DNA of 64,000 nucleotides from Phycisphaeraceae bacterium (GCA_019636655.1 JAHBXB010000006.1:62001-126000); one strand, 5' to 3'. Positions 50,532-58,952 are shown, numbered from the stretch's first letter. Numbers and translations are program-made. Notes: a model not told the origin generated them from the sequence alone.

Positions 50532-52042
50532 TGACCTGGATGACCACCTTGGCGCAGGACTCGCTCGCGACCCGGCGGGCCGTGGAGATGCTGCGCTCGA
50601 TCCAGGAGGAAAGCACCAAAAGCACCGATCAGATCGACGAGGTCATCCGGGTGCTGGAACCGTCGGTCGTCCCGGGCGCCACGCGCCTTGAGATCTTCCA
50701 CGGCTACGTGGGGGTGTTTATTGTTGCATTCCTGGTGACCCTGCTCGTGACGCCCCTGATGCGCCGCCTCGCGATCGCCAACGGCGTGATCGACCGTCCG
50801 GGCGAGGCGCGGAAGGTGCACCGGATCCCGATCGCCTACATGGGCGGTGTCGCGGTCTACCTCGGCCTGCTCGGTGCGATCCTCTTCTCGTACACCGCCA
50901 AGTGGCACGGGCTGATCGCGCCGCACCCGACCAAGGGAATCGCCTCCGAGGGGCTGATCCCCGGCGGCGTGCCGGTCAGCATCCTGCTGGGCATGACGGT
51001 CATCATGATCGTCGGCCTGCTCGACGACGTGCTGAAGATCTCGCCGCGGATCAAGATCGCGGGCCAGCTTGTCGCCGCGGCGGCGCTCGCGGTCGAGAAC
51101 GTCGGCGTGAAGCTGGCGTCGCAGGTAGTCGTCCCGGTTGCGAACGCGTTCGGCATCCCGACTCAGTCTGTGGGTGATGGGATCCCCAGCGTGGTGTTCT
51201 CGATCCCGATGCCGGTGCCGGTGCTGGGGATCGACCACATCCCCATCGACGTGGTGTACTGGGTCGGCACGGCGATCATTGCGCTGGCCGTGCTGGGCGC
51301 GTGCAACGCGTCGAACCTTATCGACGGGCTGGACGGGCTGCTGACCGGTACTACCGCGATATCGGCCGTTGGCCTGCTCGTCATCGCGCTCTCGCTGGCC
51401 CTGGCGGACGACGGCGCCCGCCAGGTCAACGGCGGACTCGACGGCCCGCGGATCGTTCTTTGTCTGGCGCTGCTCGGAGCGTGTCTTGGCTTCCTGCCGC
51501 ACAACTTTAACCCGGCGACGATCTTCCTGGGCGATGCTGGGTCGCTGCTGCTTGGCTATTGCACGATTGTCATCATCCTGACGCTGGGCGACACGGGTCG
51601 GACGAACCTTGTGCTCGCCGGCCTTGTGGTGTACGCCCTCCCGATCATCGATACCACGCTGGCGATCGTCCGGCGGAAGGTCTCCGGGAAGGCCATCTCC
51701 GCGGCGGACGACCAGCACCTGCACCACATGCTCAAGCGGGCCCTTGGGGTCAAGAGTGCGGTGTTCGTGCTGTACCTGATCGCCGCGTCCTTCGCGGTAC
51801 TCGGTGTGTCGCTCGCCCTGTTCCGGTCGCGCCTGACGTACGCGGTGGTGCTCGTGTTTGCCGCGTACATCGGGGTGACGGCGTTCAAGATCGCTCGCCG
51901 GAAGCACATCGAGGAGCACGCGGAGCGGCGGGCGAAGCGGACCGGTCAGGGTCCCGCGGTCGTGAAGCAGGACGAGGCCGGGGCGCCGGCGCTCCGCGGC
52001 GTCGCGGAGTCGCAGCCGGTCGGCGCGGCGGAGTCTCGCTGA
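50531..52042 (+). CDS. Undecaprenyl-phosphate glycosyl-1-phosphate transferase (WecA/TagO family)
   Basis: A 503-residue membrane enzyme with about eleven helices that starts polymer synthesis by loading a sugar phosphate (GlcNAc-1-P in the family type) on undecaprenyl phosphate. Catalytic blocks: 'RKVHRIPIAYMGGVAVYL', 'IVGLLDDVLKISPRIKI', 'NASNLIDGLDGLLTG', 'NPATIFLGDAGSLLLGY' and the His motif 'DQHLHHMLKRALG'. An amphipathic N-terminal segment of about 55 residues ('LATRRAVEMLRSIQEESTKSTDQIDEVIRVLE') precedes the family start and is unusual. GTG 50528 overlaps the upstream stop; ATG 50531 is used here. Last gene of the exopolysaccharide locus. Confidence 0.92.
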   Translation: MTWMTTLAQDSLATRRAVEMLRSIQEESTKSTDQIDEVIRVLEPSVVPGATRLEIFHGYVGVFIVAFLVTLLVTPLMRRLAIANGVIDRPGEARKVHRIPIAYMGGVAVYLGLLGAILFSYTAKWHGLIAPHPTKGIASEGLIPGGVPVSILLGMTVIMIVGLLDDVLKISPRIKIAGQLVAAAALAVENVGVKLASQVVVPVANAFGIPTQSVGDGIPSVVFSIPMPVPVLGIDHIPIDVVYWVGTAIIALAVLGACNASNLIDGLDGLLTGTTAISAVGLLVIALSLALADDGARQVNGGLDGPRIVLCLALLGACLGFLPHNFNPATIFLGDAGSLLLGYCTIVIILTLGDTGRTNLVLAGLVVYALPIIDTTLAIVRRKVSGKAISAADDQHLHHMLKRALGVKSAVFVLYLIAASFAVLGVSLALFRSRLTYAVVLVFAAYIGVTAFKIARRKHIEEHAERRAKRTGQGPAVVKQDEAGAPALRGVAESQPVGAAESR

Positions 52043-52047
52043 GCGCA

Positions 52048-52977
52048 TCAGGCGCCGCTCGGGTGCCAGACAGTTTTAAACTCGACAAACGGCTCGATGG
52101 ACCAGGGGCTTTCCCAGGCTGTGGTGTCGTGCCAGTCGATGGCCGGGGGCTTGGAGGAGGACTTCCTGGCGGCGGGGGCCGGGGCGCCGAGGATCACCAC
52201 GCGCTTGACGTTCTCCGCCGCGCCCTCGCGGAGGGTGGCCGCGTGCGCTGGCGAGAGACCGGCGCCGACCAGGGAATCGACGTCGCGGTGCGAGGCGAAG
52301 ACCGGGATCAGTTCGTCGCGGCTGCCGGTGAGGAGGTTGACGACACCGCCGGGCAGGTCGCTGGTGGCCAGCACCTCGCCGAGGACTGCGGCGGGCAGGG
52401 GGTTGGCTTCCGCGGCGAGGGCGACGACGGCGTTGCCGGCGCACAGCGGGGGGGCGATGAGGGTGATGAGCCCGAGCAGCGAGGGCTCGTCGGGGGCGAT
52501 GACGCCGACGACGCCGGTCGGCTCGGGGGTGGTGAAGTTGTAGTAGGGCCCGGCGACGGGGTTGTTGCAACCGAGAACCTGCGCGTACTTGTCGGCCCAG
52601 CCGGCGAAGGCAACCAGGCGCTCGATCGTGGCGGCGACCTCCACGCGGGCGGCGGTGCGGTGGGCTGCGGTCGGCTTGGGGCGGGCGCCTGCGATGAGCG
52701 ATTCGAAGAGGGCGCGGTGGCCCTCGAGCATCTCGGCCATGCGGTAGAAGATCTGGCCGCGGAGGTACGCCGTGGCGCCGGCCCACGGTTCCTGGGCCTT
52801 GCGCGCGGCGGTGACGGCGTCACGGAGATCCTTGCGGGAGGCGCGGCAGACGTGGACGACGGTGGGCTCGGCGTGGCCGTCGGAGGTGGCGACTGGAGTG
52901 GTGCGGCCGCTCTCGGAGCGGGGGAACTTGCCGTTGATGAAGAGCTTGTAGGTCTTGGCGACTTCGAGGCGGGTCAT
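52048..52977 (-). CDS. Stand-alone ALDH16-type pseudo-aldehyde dehydrogenase domain
   Basis: A 309-residue protein matching the second, non-catalytic half of ALDH16. It opens 'KTYKLFINGKFPRSESGR', then 'AVTAARKAQEPWAGATAYLRGQIFYRMAEMLE', 'EPTGVVGVIAPDEPSLLGLITLIAPPLCAGNAVVALAAEANPLPA', 'DLPGGVVNLLTGSRDELIPVFASHRDVDSL' and ends soon after. It keeps much of the NAD-binding half but lacks the catalytic Cys region, the Glu-Leu-Gly-Gly motif and the C-terminal oligomerisation part. It probably pairs with the catalytic ALDH encoded at 54863-56416. Its start overlaps the stop of the peroxiredoxin-GNAT gene (ATGA at 52974-52977). It ends 5 nt from the WecA-like gene, convergent. Confidence 0.8.
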   Translation of the reverse strand: MTRLEVAKTYKLFINGKFPRSESGRTTPVATSDGHAEPTVVHVCRASRKDLRDAVTAARKAQEPWAGATAYLRGQIFYRMAEMLEGHRALFESLIAGARPKPTAAHRTAARVEVAATIERLVAFAGWADKYAQVLGCNNPVAGPYYNFTTPEPTGVVGVIAPDEPSLLGLITLIAPPLCAGNAVVALAAEANPLPAAVLGEVLATSDLPGGVVNLLTGSRDELIPVFASHRDVDSLVGAGLSPAHAATLREGAAENVKRVVILGAPAPAARKSSSKPPAIDWHDTTAWESPWSIEPFVEFKTVWHPSGA

Positions 52978-54116
52978 GGCTTGGTTCCTGGGTGGTCGCC
53001 GCGGCTTTCGGGTGGGGGCGAGCAGGAGAAAGCGTATTCCAGTTCGACCTCGTCGCGCAGCGGGATGCCGTTCTGGCCGATCCGCGGCAGGCCGGGCAGG
53101 TAGCGGTCGCGGTAGCGGGCCATCATGCCGCGGTGCACGGTGACGAGGGACATGCCTCGGAGTTGGTAGAACGCGAGGGCGCGGAGGTTGTCGTTGGTGG
53201 TTGTGAGGAAGACGCGGCGGGCGCCCGCCGAGCGGGCGTGGTCGAACGCGGCGTCGAGCAGGGCGGAGCCGGCGCCCTGGCCGTCCTGGTCGGTGCTGAG
53301 GGTGACGACCTCGCACTCGCGGGCGGCTTCATCGAAGGAGAGCGTGATGTGGCCGGCGTGACGCCCGGCGCGGAGGGCGACGAATCCCGGGAGATAGTCG
53401 GCGGCGAAAGCGCGGTCGCGCGAGTGGATGGTGGTCGAGAGCCAGTGCCTGCGGAGGTCGGCATCGATGGACGCGGCGTCGGAGGGTGATATCGGGCGGA
53501 TGGTCAGGGCGAGGCGGCGGCGTGTCCATTCAAGGACGACCTCGGCGTTGCGGTCGGGTGGGAAGACGGGGTACCAGACCTTGCGGATGCGGCCGGCGTG
53601 GGCGAACCACGCCATGCGCCGGATCAGCGTGGTGGGGCCGCCGCTCTCGACGGGGAACTCGAAGGTGGGGAGGTTCAGCGCGCGGGTGAGGCGCAGGTCG
53701 GCATCGCTGAGCAGGTCGAAGGGGATGTGGTTGCGCTCGATGAACTCGCGCTGGTGATCGGTGGTGTTGGTGCTGACACCCAGCACGCGGACCCCGAGGG
53801 AAGCGAACTGGGCATGGAGATCGCGGAAGCCGCAGGACTGGGGCGTGCAGCCGCGGGCGCCGGGGATGGAGTCCCAGTCCTCGCCGCTCAAGCCGAGGCT
53901 GGGCGGCTGGCCTGGGATGCCCGTACGTGGATAGAAGAAGAGAACGGCGGGTTCGGTGGCGAGGGCGCGCAGGTTGATGCCTAAGCCGCCGGTCGAGGGG
54001 AGCGGAAGGTCGGGGAGCGCGGCGTGGAGGAGGTGGGCCGCGGCGCCATCGTCCGTGGGGACGGGGAGATCCGGCGGCAGCGAGTAGGGGCTTGAGGTGT
54101 CGGCGGGGTCTGTCAT
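52974..54116 (-). CDS. Peroxiredoxin-GNAT acetyltransferase fusion
   Basis: A 380-residue two-domain protein. Residues about 30-205 are a BCP/Prx-type peroxiredoxin with the peroxidatic and resolving Cys90 and Cys95 in 'GARGCTPQSCGFRDL', then 'LGVRVLGVSTNTTDHQREF', 'PFDLLSDADLRLTRALNLPTFE' and 'KVWYPVFPPDRNAEVVLEW'. Residues about 210-350 are a GNAT N-acetyltransferase ('LTIRPISPSDAASIDADL', acetyl-CoA loop 'STDQDGQGAGSALLDAAFDHA', 'FLTTTNDNLRALAFYQLRGM'). CGGAG is 6 nt before ATG 54116. It is coupled to the pseudo-ALDH gene by overlap. The fusion is unusual; substrate of the acetyltransferase unknown. Confidence 0.85.
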   Translation of the reverse strand: MTDPADTSSPYSLPPDLPVPTDDGAAAHLLHAALPDLPLPSTGGLGINLRALATEPAVLFFYPRTGIPGQPPSLGLSGEDWDSIPGARGCTPQSCGFRDLHAQFASLGVRVLGVSTNTTDHQREFIERNHIPFDLLSDADLRLTRALNLPTFEFPVESGGPTTLIRRMAWFAHAGRIRKVWYPVFPPDRNAEVVLEWTRRRLALTIRPISPSDAASIDADLRRHWLSTTIHSRDRAFAADYLPGFVALRAGRHAGHITLSFDEAARECEVVTLSTDQDGQGAGSALLDAAFDHARSAGARRVFLTTTNDNLRALAFYQLRGMSLVTVHRGMMARYRDRYLPGLPRIGQNGIPLRDEVELEYAFSCSPPPESRGDHPGTKP

Positions 54117-54171
54117 TCCCAACTCCGGTGGCTTGACGCTAAACCCCGTGACGGTAGCGGACCGTACGAAA

Positions 54172-54738
54172 TCAGGTTGGTGCCGCAGCCGCGCCGGCGC
54201 GCGAGAGCAAACTGGCGGCGGGAGTCCGGAGTCGCGGGTTCAGGAGGGCTTGGTCGCCGCGGCGGGTCGGTGTCGGAGTGGCGACGCTGGTGCGGGCGGG
54301 GGGCGGGGTGGGGGTTGGTTGGGAGATCACCGCGGGGGTGACGGGGTCGGCGGGGCGGGAGGTGGGGAGCGAGGTTGTGCGCGTGAGGGACGCCCGGGGG
54401 CTGGTGGCCTCGGGGGAAGGGGATGGGAGTTGGAGAGGCTGGAGAGGGAAAAAGCGGAGGATCGTGGTTGCGGCGCGGCGGCGCTCCTCGGGGGCGACGG
54501 TCTGATTGTTGATCAGGGCGTCGAGGGAGGTGATGGCGTTGAGGTGGGCGGCGGCGAGGCGGAGGCGGGTGGCCGCGGCGAGGAGTTGGTCGAGATCAGG
54601 GATCGCCGCGATGGAGCGGAGGAGGGTGGGGATGTCGAGTTTGAAGCGGGCGGCTAGTTCGGCGATGGAAGGTGGGGAGGTGGTGTTGAGGAGGGCGGAG
54701 AGGAGGGAGGTCTCCGGCGCTGGGTGTGAAGCGTGCAT
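54172..54738 (-). CDS. Hypothetical protein with helix-turn-helix-like N-terminus
   Basis: A 188-residue protein of no family I recognise. The first 95 residues are helical ('LLSALLNTTSPPSIAELAARFKLDIPTLLRSIAAIPDLDQLLAAATRLRLAAAHL' in continuous pattern), with a possible helix-turn-helix at about 28-48. The second half is Pro/Thr/Ser-rich, low-complexity and probably disordered. It sits between the catalytic ALDH gene (124 nt upstream) and the peroxiredoxin-GNAT gene (55 nt downstream) on the same strand, so it belongs to the cluster by position. No strong ribosome site is seen at ATG 54738; a coding role is likely but not certain. Confidence 0.5.
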   Translation of the reverse strand: MHASHPAPETSLLSALLNTTSPPSIAELAARFKLDIPTLLRSIAAIPDLDQLLAAATRLRLAAAHLNAITSLDALINNQTVAPEERRRAATTILRFFPLQPLQLPSPSPEATSPRASLTRTTSLPTSRPADPVTPAVISQPTPTPPPARTSVATPTPTRRGDQALLNPRLRTPAASLLSRAGAAAAPT

Positions 54739-54862
54739 TCAATCAATGTACGGCAAATAATCGGATTGTCAAGGTGTTTGGGTGGATTTTGTAAGGATCA
54801 ATAGAAAGAGGAGAGTTGCACGCATCCCGGGAGGCTTCGGGAGACAGACTTGCTGACCCGAC

Positions 54863-56416
54863 TTAGAGCGTGACGTACGCGCGGAGGCCCTGGAGGCCGC
54901 CCTCGCGGCCGAAGCCGGACTCCTTGAAGCCGCCGAAGGGGCTCGCGGGATCGAAGCGGTTGTAGGTGTTGAGCCAGACGACGCCGGCCTTGAGGCGGCG
55001 GGCGATCTCGAAGATCTTGGAGCCCTTGTCGGTCCAGACGCCCGCCGCGAGGCCGTAGGCGGAGTTGTTGGCGCGGGTGAGGGCCTCTTCGGGGGTGCGG
55101 AAGGACATGACGGCGAGGACGGGGCCGAAGACTTCTTCGCGGGCGATGACGTGGGAGGGCTGGACGTTGGTGAGGAAGCATGGGCGGTGCCAGTAGCCCT
55201 TGGCCGGGAGGGTGAGGTCGCCGCCATTGAGGGAGCGACCGCCCTGGTGGAGTTGCGCGCCTTCCTCCTTGCCGAGATCGACGTAGCGGCGGATGCGGCT
55301 GAGTTGCTCGCCGGAGTTGATGGCGCCGAGGTCGGTGTTCTTGTCCATCGGGTCGCCGACGCGGACGGAGGCGAGGCGGATGGTGAGCTTGGCGATGACC
55401 TCGCCGAGGACGGACTCCTGGACGAGGAGGCGGGAGCCGGCGCAGCAGACGTGGCCCTGGTTGAAGAAGATGCCGGCGATGATGCCCTCGACGGCCTGGT
55501 CGAGGGAGGCGTCCTCGAAGATGATGTTGGGGGACTTGCCGCCGAGTTCGAGCGTGAGGCGCTTGGGGGTGCCGGCGACGGCCTTGGCGATGCGCTTGCC
55601 GACGTCGGTGGAGCCGGTGAAGGCGATCTTGTCGACGCCGGGGTGTTCGACGAGGGCGGCGCCGGTGCGGCCATCGCCGGTGACGATGTTGACCACGCCG
55701 GGGGGCAGGCCGCACTCCTCGATGATCTCCGCGAGTTTGAGGGCGGTGAGCGGGGTGGTCTCGGCGGGCTTGAGGACGATGGTGTTGCCGCAGGCCAGGG
55801 CGGGCGCGAGTTTCCACGCGGCCATTAGGAGGGGGAAGTTCCAGGGGATGATCTGCCCGCAGACGCCGACGGGGCGCGGTGTGCGGCCGGGGAAGGCGTA
55901 GGGGAGTTTGTCGGCCCAGCCGGCGTGGTAGAAGAAGTGGGCCGCGGCGAGGGGGACATCAACGTCGCGGGATTCCTTGATGGGCTTGCCGCCGTCCATG
56001 GTTTCGAGGACGGCGAGTTCGCGGGCCCGTTCCTGGATGCGGCGGGCGATGCGGAAGATGTGCTTGGCGCGTTCGGCGGGCTTGAGGCCGGCCCACTTGG
56101 GGAGGGCGTCGCGGGCGGCGGTGACGGCAGCGTCGACGTCTGCCGCGGTGCCCTGGCTAACGAGCGCGATCGGCTCTTCGGTGGCGGGATTGATGGAGGC
56201 GAAGGGCTCGGCGCGGTTGGCTTTGGTGAACGAGCCGCGGATGAAGTGGGTGTAGCGGGGCTTGAGGTCGACCTTCACGCGCTCGGGCGCGGGGGCGTAA
56301 TCCCAGGCGAGGCCGAAATCGAGGCCGGGAGCGGCGGGGGCCCGCGGGGGGGAGACGATCGCTCCGGACGGGCGGGGCGCGAGGGCGTGATCGCTTGGGA
56401 CGGCCTGATCGGTCAT
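54863..56416 (-). CDS. Aldehyde dehydrogenase, ALDH16-like catalytic half
   Basis: A 517-residue NAD-dependent aldehyde dehydrogenase with the full catalytic set: Asn193 ('IIPWNFPLL'), Glu290 ('LELGGKSPN') and Cys324 ('NQGHVCCAGSR'). The N-terminus ('LDFGLAWDYAPAPE ... RYTHFIRGSF') and the end ('FDPASPFGGFKESGFGREGGLQGLRAYV') resemble the first domain of ALDH16 rather than ordinary ALDHs. The matching second domain is encoded separately at 52048-52977. Acetaldehyde from deoC-type deoxynucleoside breakdown is a possible substrate, since such pairs often neighbour deoC elsewhere. GAGG is 6 nt before ATG 56416. Confidence 0.88.
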   Translation of the reverse strand: MTDQAVPSDHALAPRPSGAIVSPPRAPAAPGLDFGLAWDYAPAPERVKVDLKPRYTHFIRGSFTKANRAEPFASINPATEEPIALVSQGTAADVDAAVTAARDALPKWAGLKPAERAKHIFRIARRIQERARELAVLETMDGGKPIKESRDVDVPLAAAHFFYHAGWADKLPYAFPGRTPRPVGVCGQIIPWNFPLLMAAWKLAPALACGNTIVLKPAETTPLTALKLAEIIEECGLPPGVVNIVTGDGRTGAALVEHPGVDKIAFTGSTDVGKRIAKAVAGTPKRLTLELGGKSPNIIFEDASLDQAVEGIIAGIFFNQGHVCCAGSRLLVQESVLGEVIAKLTIRLASVRVGDPMDKNTDLGAINSGEQLSRIRRYVDLGKEEGAQLHQGGRSLNGGDLTLPAKGYWHRPCFLTNVQPSHVIAREEVFGPVLAVMSFRTPEEALTRANNSAYGLAAGVWTDKGSKIFEIARRLKAGVVWLNTYNRFDPASPFGGFKESGFGREGGLQGLRAYVTL

Positions 56417-56699
56417 TGGGTACCTCGGGGGTATCCTAAGCGGTCGTGGGATGGGCAGCAGGTGGGAGGAGGAGGCCACCCGGGCACGCCCGAGGGCCTG
56501 TTTTAGTCGATGAAGAGGGTGGGCATTGGCTTGGAAATGGGGGGTGGCGATCCTGCGCAGGGGCAGTACATTTGAGGGGCACCCGGTGAGGAGGTTATCG
56601 GTTGCCGTGGGCGTGGCGGGGGAGGGGGGAGAGGGGCGGATCCGCCGCGTGGGGACGGCGAATGATGACGTGCACGGTGGACAGTGGATGGAGGCCAGG

Positions 56700-58910
56700 A
56701 TGCGGGCAAGGTCGATCACGGTGTGCATCGCGGCGGCGGCCCTTGCCGGAGCGGCTGCGCGCGCGGGTGCGGGCGTGATCTATGTTCGCGCCGGGGCATC
56801 CGGGGCGGGGAATGGGGCGTCGTGGGCGGATGCGTTCACGGGTGTGCAGGCGGCGCTGGATGCGGCGCAGGCGGGGGACCAGATCTGGGTCGCGGCGGGG
56901 GTGTACCGGCCGGGGGTGAGTGGGGGCAGCCGCGAGTCGTCGTTCCTGATGAAGACGGGGGTGGCGTTGTACGGCGGGTTCGCGGGGACGGAGGGTTCGC
57001 TGGGGCAGCGTGACTGGCGGGTGAACGTCACGACGCTGAGCGGGGACCTGAACGGTGATGACGGGCCGGAGTTCTCGAATCGCGCAGATAACGCATACCA
57101 CGTGGTGGTGGCGCTGAACGTTGCGGACACGGCGGTGATCGACGGGTTTGTGGTGCGCGGGGGGCACGCGGACGGGCCGGGGTTTGGTGCGCTGCCGACG
57201 AGCAAGAACCAGGGGAGCGGGATCAATGTTTATGATGCGCAGCCGCGGATCGTGAACTGCACGCTGGTGGACAACTACGCGTCGGACCATGGGACGATCA
57301 ACGATCACGGCGATTCGACGGTGATCGACTGCGTGTTCGATTCGAACTACGCGGGGGATCACGGGGCGGGGCTGTACTCGCACAACCACGCGATGACGAT
57401 GGCGATGGGGTGCACGTTCAGGAACAACGTGACGCCGGGGAAGGGCGGGGGCTCGTACACGCAGAGCGGGCACGCGCAGTGGATCGACTGCGTGTTCACC
57501 GGAAACGTGGCGGAGCGGGGGGCGGGGTTTTATCACCACACGGGGAGCGCGACGGCGGTGACGGGGTGCACCTTCACCGGGAACACGGGGACGGTGGGCG
57601 GGGGCGGGGTGTACTGCGACGTAGCGGACGCGACGATCACCGGGTGCACGTTCACGCAGAATGTCGCGGGGTTGGGCGTCGAGGGGGGTTCGGCGGGGGC
57701 GGGCGGGAGCGGCGGCGCGGGGGTGTGGTGCTCGGGCGGGGCGCCGCGGGTGCTGGGGTGCACGTTCACGAACAACGCGGCGTCGTTCGGGGCGGGGGTG
57801 TACAACAACGACTTCACCGTGGCGGTGATCTCCGACTGCGTGTTCAACAGCAACCACGCCAACGAGGGGGCGGGGGTGTACACGCTGTTCAGCGACGTGA
57901 CGGTGACCAACTGCACGTTCACATCGAACACGGCGTCGCAGGGGGCGTTCCCGGTGGGGGGCGGGGTGAGCAGTTACTTCGCGAACTCCACGTTCACGGG
58001 GTGCACGTTCGTGGGGAACACGGCGGAGCTGGGCGGGGGCGCGGTGTATGTCGAGGGGGAGAGCCCGCGGGTGACCTCGTGCACGATGCGGGCGAATGCG
58101 GCCATCGGGGGGAACGACTGTTGCGGGAGCGATGGGTGGGGCGGCGCGCTGATGGTGGCGTACTTCACGACGCCGGTGATCTCCAACTGCGTGATGACGA
58201 GCAACACGGCGGACCTGGGCGGCGCGGTGTTCAACCTGGCATTCGGCGATCCGCTGATCGTGAACTGCACGATGATCGGCAACTCGGCGCGGGTGGCTGG
58301 GGCGGTGTATGGGTTCGGGAACAGCGAGGGGACGATTGTGTCCAGCGTGATCTCGGACAACACGCCGCATCCGCAGATCGACGGGGAGGTGGTGGCGCCG
58401 GTGCGGTACTCGCTGGTGCGGGGCGTGGCGGCGTCGGCGGGGGCGGGCGTGGTCAATGCTGATCCGATGCTGGTGCGGTTGCCGGGTCCGGGGCCGGATG
58501 GGGTGTGGTTCACGGTGGATGACGATGGGGGCGACCCGCGGCCGCGGTCCGGATCGCCGTGCATCGATGCGGGGGACACGGGCGCGGTGCCGGCGTTCCT
58601 GACGGGGGATGCGGCGGGGTTGGCGCGGGTGCGGAACGACGCGGGGATGCCGGACGCCGGTGTGCCGGGAATGGGGGGCGTGGTGGACCTCGGGGCGTTC
58701 GAGTTCCAGGGGACCTCGTGCAGGGCGGATGTTGATGGGAACGGGGTGGTGGAGCCGGTGGATATCGCCGCGTTCATTCAGAAGTGGATCGCGGGCGTGA
58801 CCGGTGGAAACCAGAACGGGGACTTCGATCGAAGCGGGGTGACGGAGCCGGTGGATTTGGCGGCGTTCGTGCAGGCGTGGATCAGCGGTGTAGGGGCGGG
58901 CTGCCCGTAG
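56700..58910 (+). CDS. Secreted parallel beta-helix protein with PMP-like repeats and C-terminal dockerin-like domain
   Basis: A 736-residue exported protein: signal peptide ('SITVCIAAAALAGAAARAGAG'), a conserved beta-helix entry ('IYVRAGASGAGNGASWADAFTGVQAALDAAQAGDQIWVAAGVYRP'-type pattern), then about twelve repeats of about 25-45 residues each with a Cys-[TV]-[FM]-x2-Asn core such as 'GCTFTGNTG', 'DCVFDSNYA', 'NCTMIGNSA', like chlamydial polymorphic membrane protein repeats. The last 60 residues hold two EF-hand-like dockerin repeats ('DVDGNGVVEPVDIAAFIQKW', 'DFDRSGVTEPVDLAAFVQAW') and end in Gly-Cys-Pro. GGAGG is 5 nt before ATG 56700. Likely displayed on the cell surface. Confidence 0.85.
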   Translation: MRARSITVCIAAAALAGAAARAGAGVIYVRAGASGAGNGASWADAFTGVQAALDAAQAGDQIWVAAGVYRPGVSGGSRESSFLMKTGVALYGGFAGTEGSLGQRDWRVNVTTLSGDLNGDDGPEFSNRADNAYHVVVALNVADTAVIDGFVVRGGHADGPGFGALPTSKNQGSGINVYDAQPRIVNCTLVDNYASDHGTINDHGDSTVIDCVFDSNYAGDHGAGLYSHNHAMTMAMGCTFRNNVTPGKGGGSYTQSGHAQWIDCVFTGNVAERGAGFYHHTGSATAVTGCTFTGNTGTVGGGGVYCDVADATITGCTFTQNVAGLGVEGGSAGAGGSGGAGVWCSGGAPRVLGCTFTNNAASFGAGVYNNDFTVAVISDCVFNSNHANEGAGVYTLFSDVTVTNCTFTSNTASQGAFPVGGGVSSYFANSTFTGCTFVGNTAELGGGAVYVEGESPRVTSCTMRANAAIGGNDCCGSDGWGGALMVAYFTTPVISNCVMTSNTADLGGAVFNLAFGDPLIVNCTMIGNSARVAGAVYGFGNSEGTIVSSVISDNTPHPQIDGEVVAPVRYSLVRGVAASAGAGVVNADPMLVRLPGPGPDGVWFTVDDDGGDPRPRSGSPCIDAGDTGAVPAFLTGDAAGLARVRNDAGMPDAGVPGMGGVVDLGAFEFQGTSCRADVDGNGVVEPVDIAAFIQKWIAGVTGGNQNGDFDRSGVTEPVDLAAFVQAWISGVGAGCP

Positions 58911-58952
58911 GATGAGGCTCGAGGGCGGGGTTGCGGGGCGTGGAGCGGCGTG

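Noticed and set aside
57240-58300. Possible DNA repeat array in the beta-helix gene
   Set aside because: The repetition is at protein level (Cys-x-Phe-x2-Asn turns) with varied DNA; it is not a CRISPR or tandem DNA repeat.
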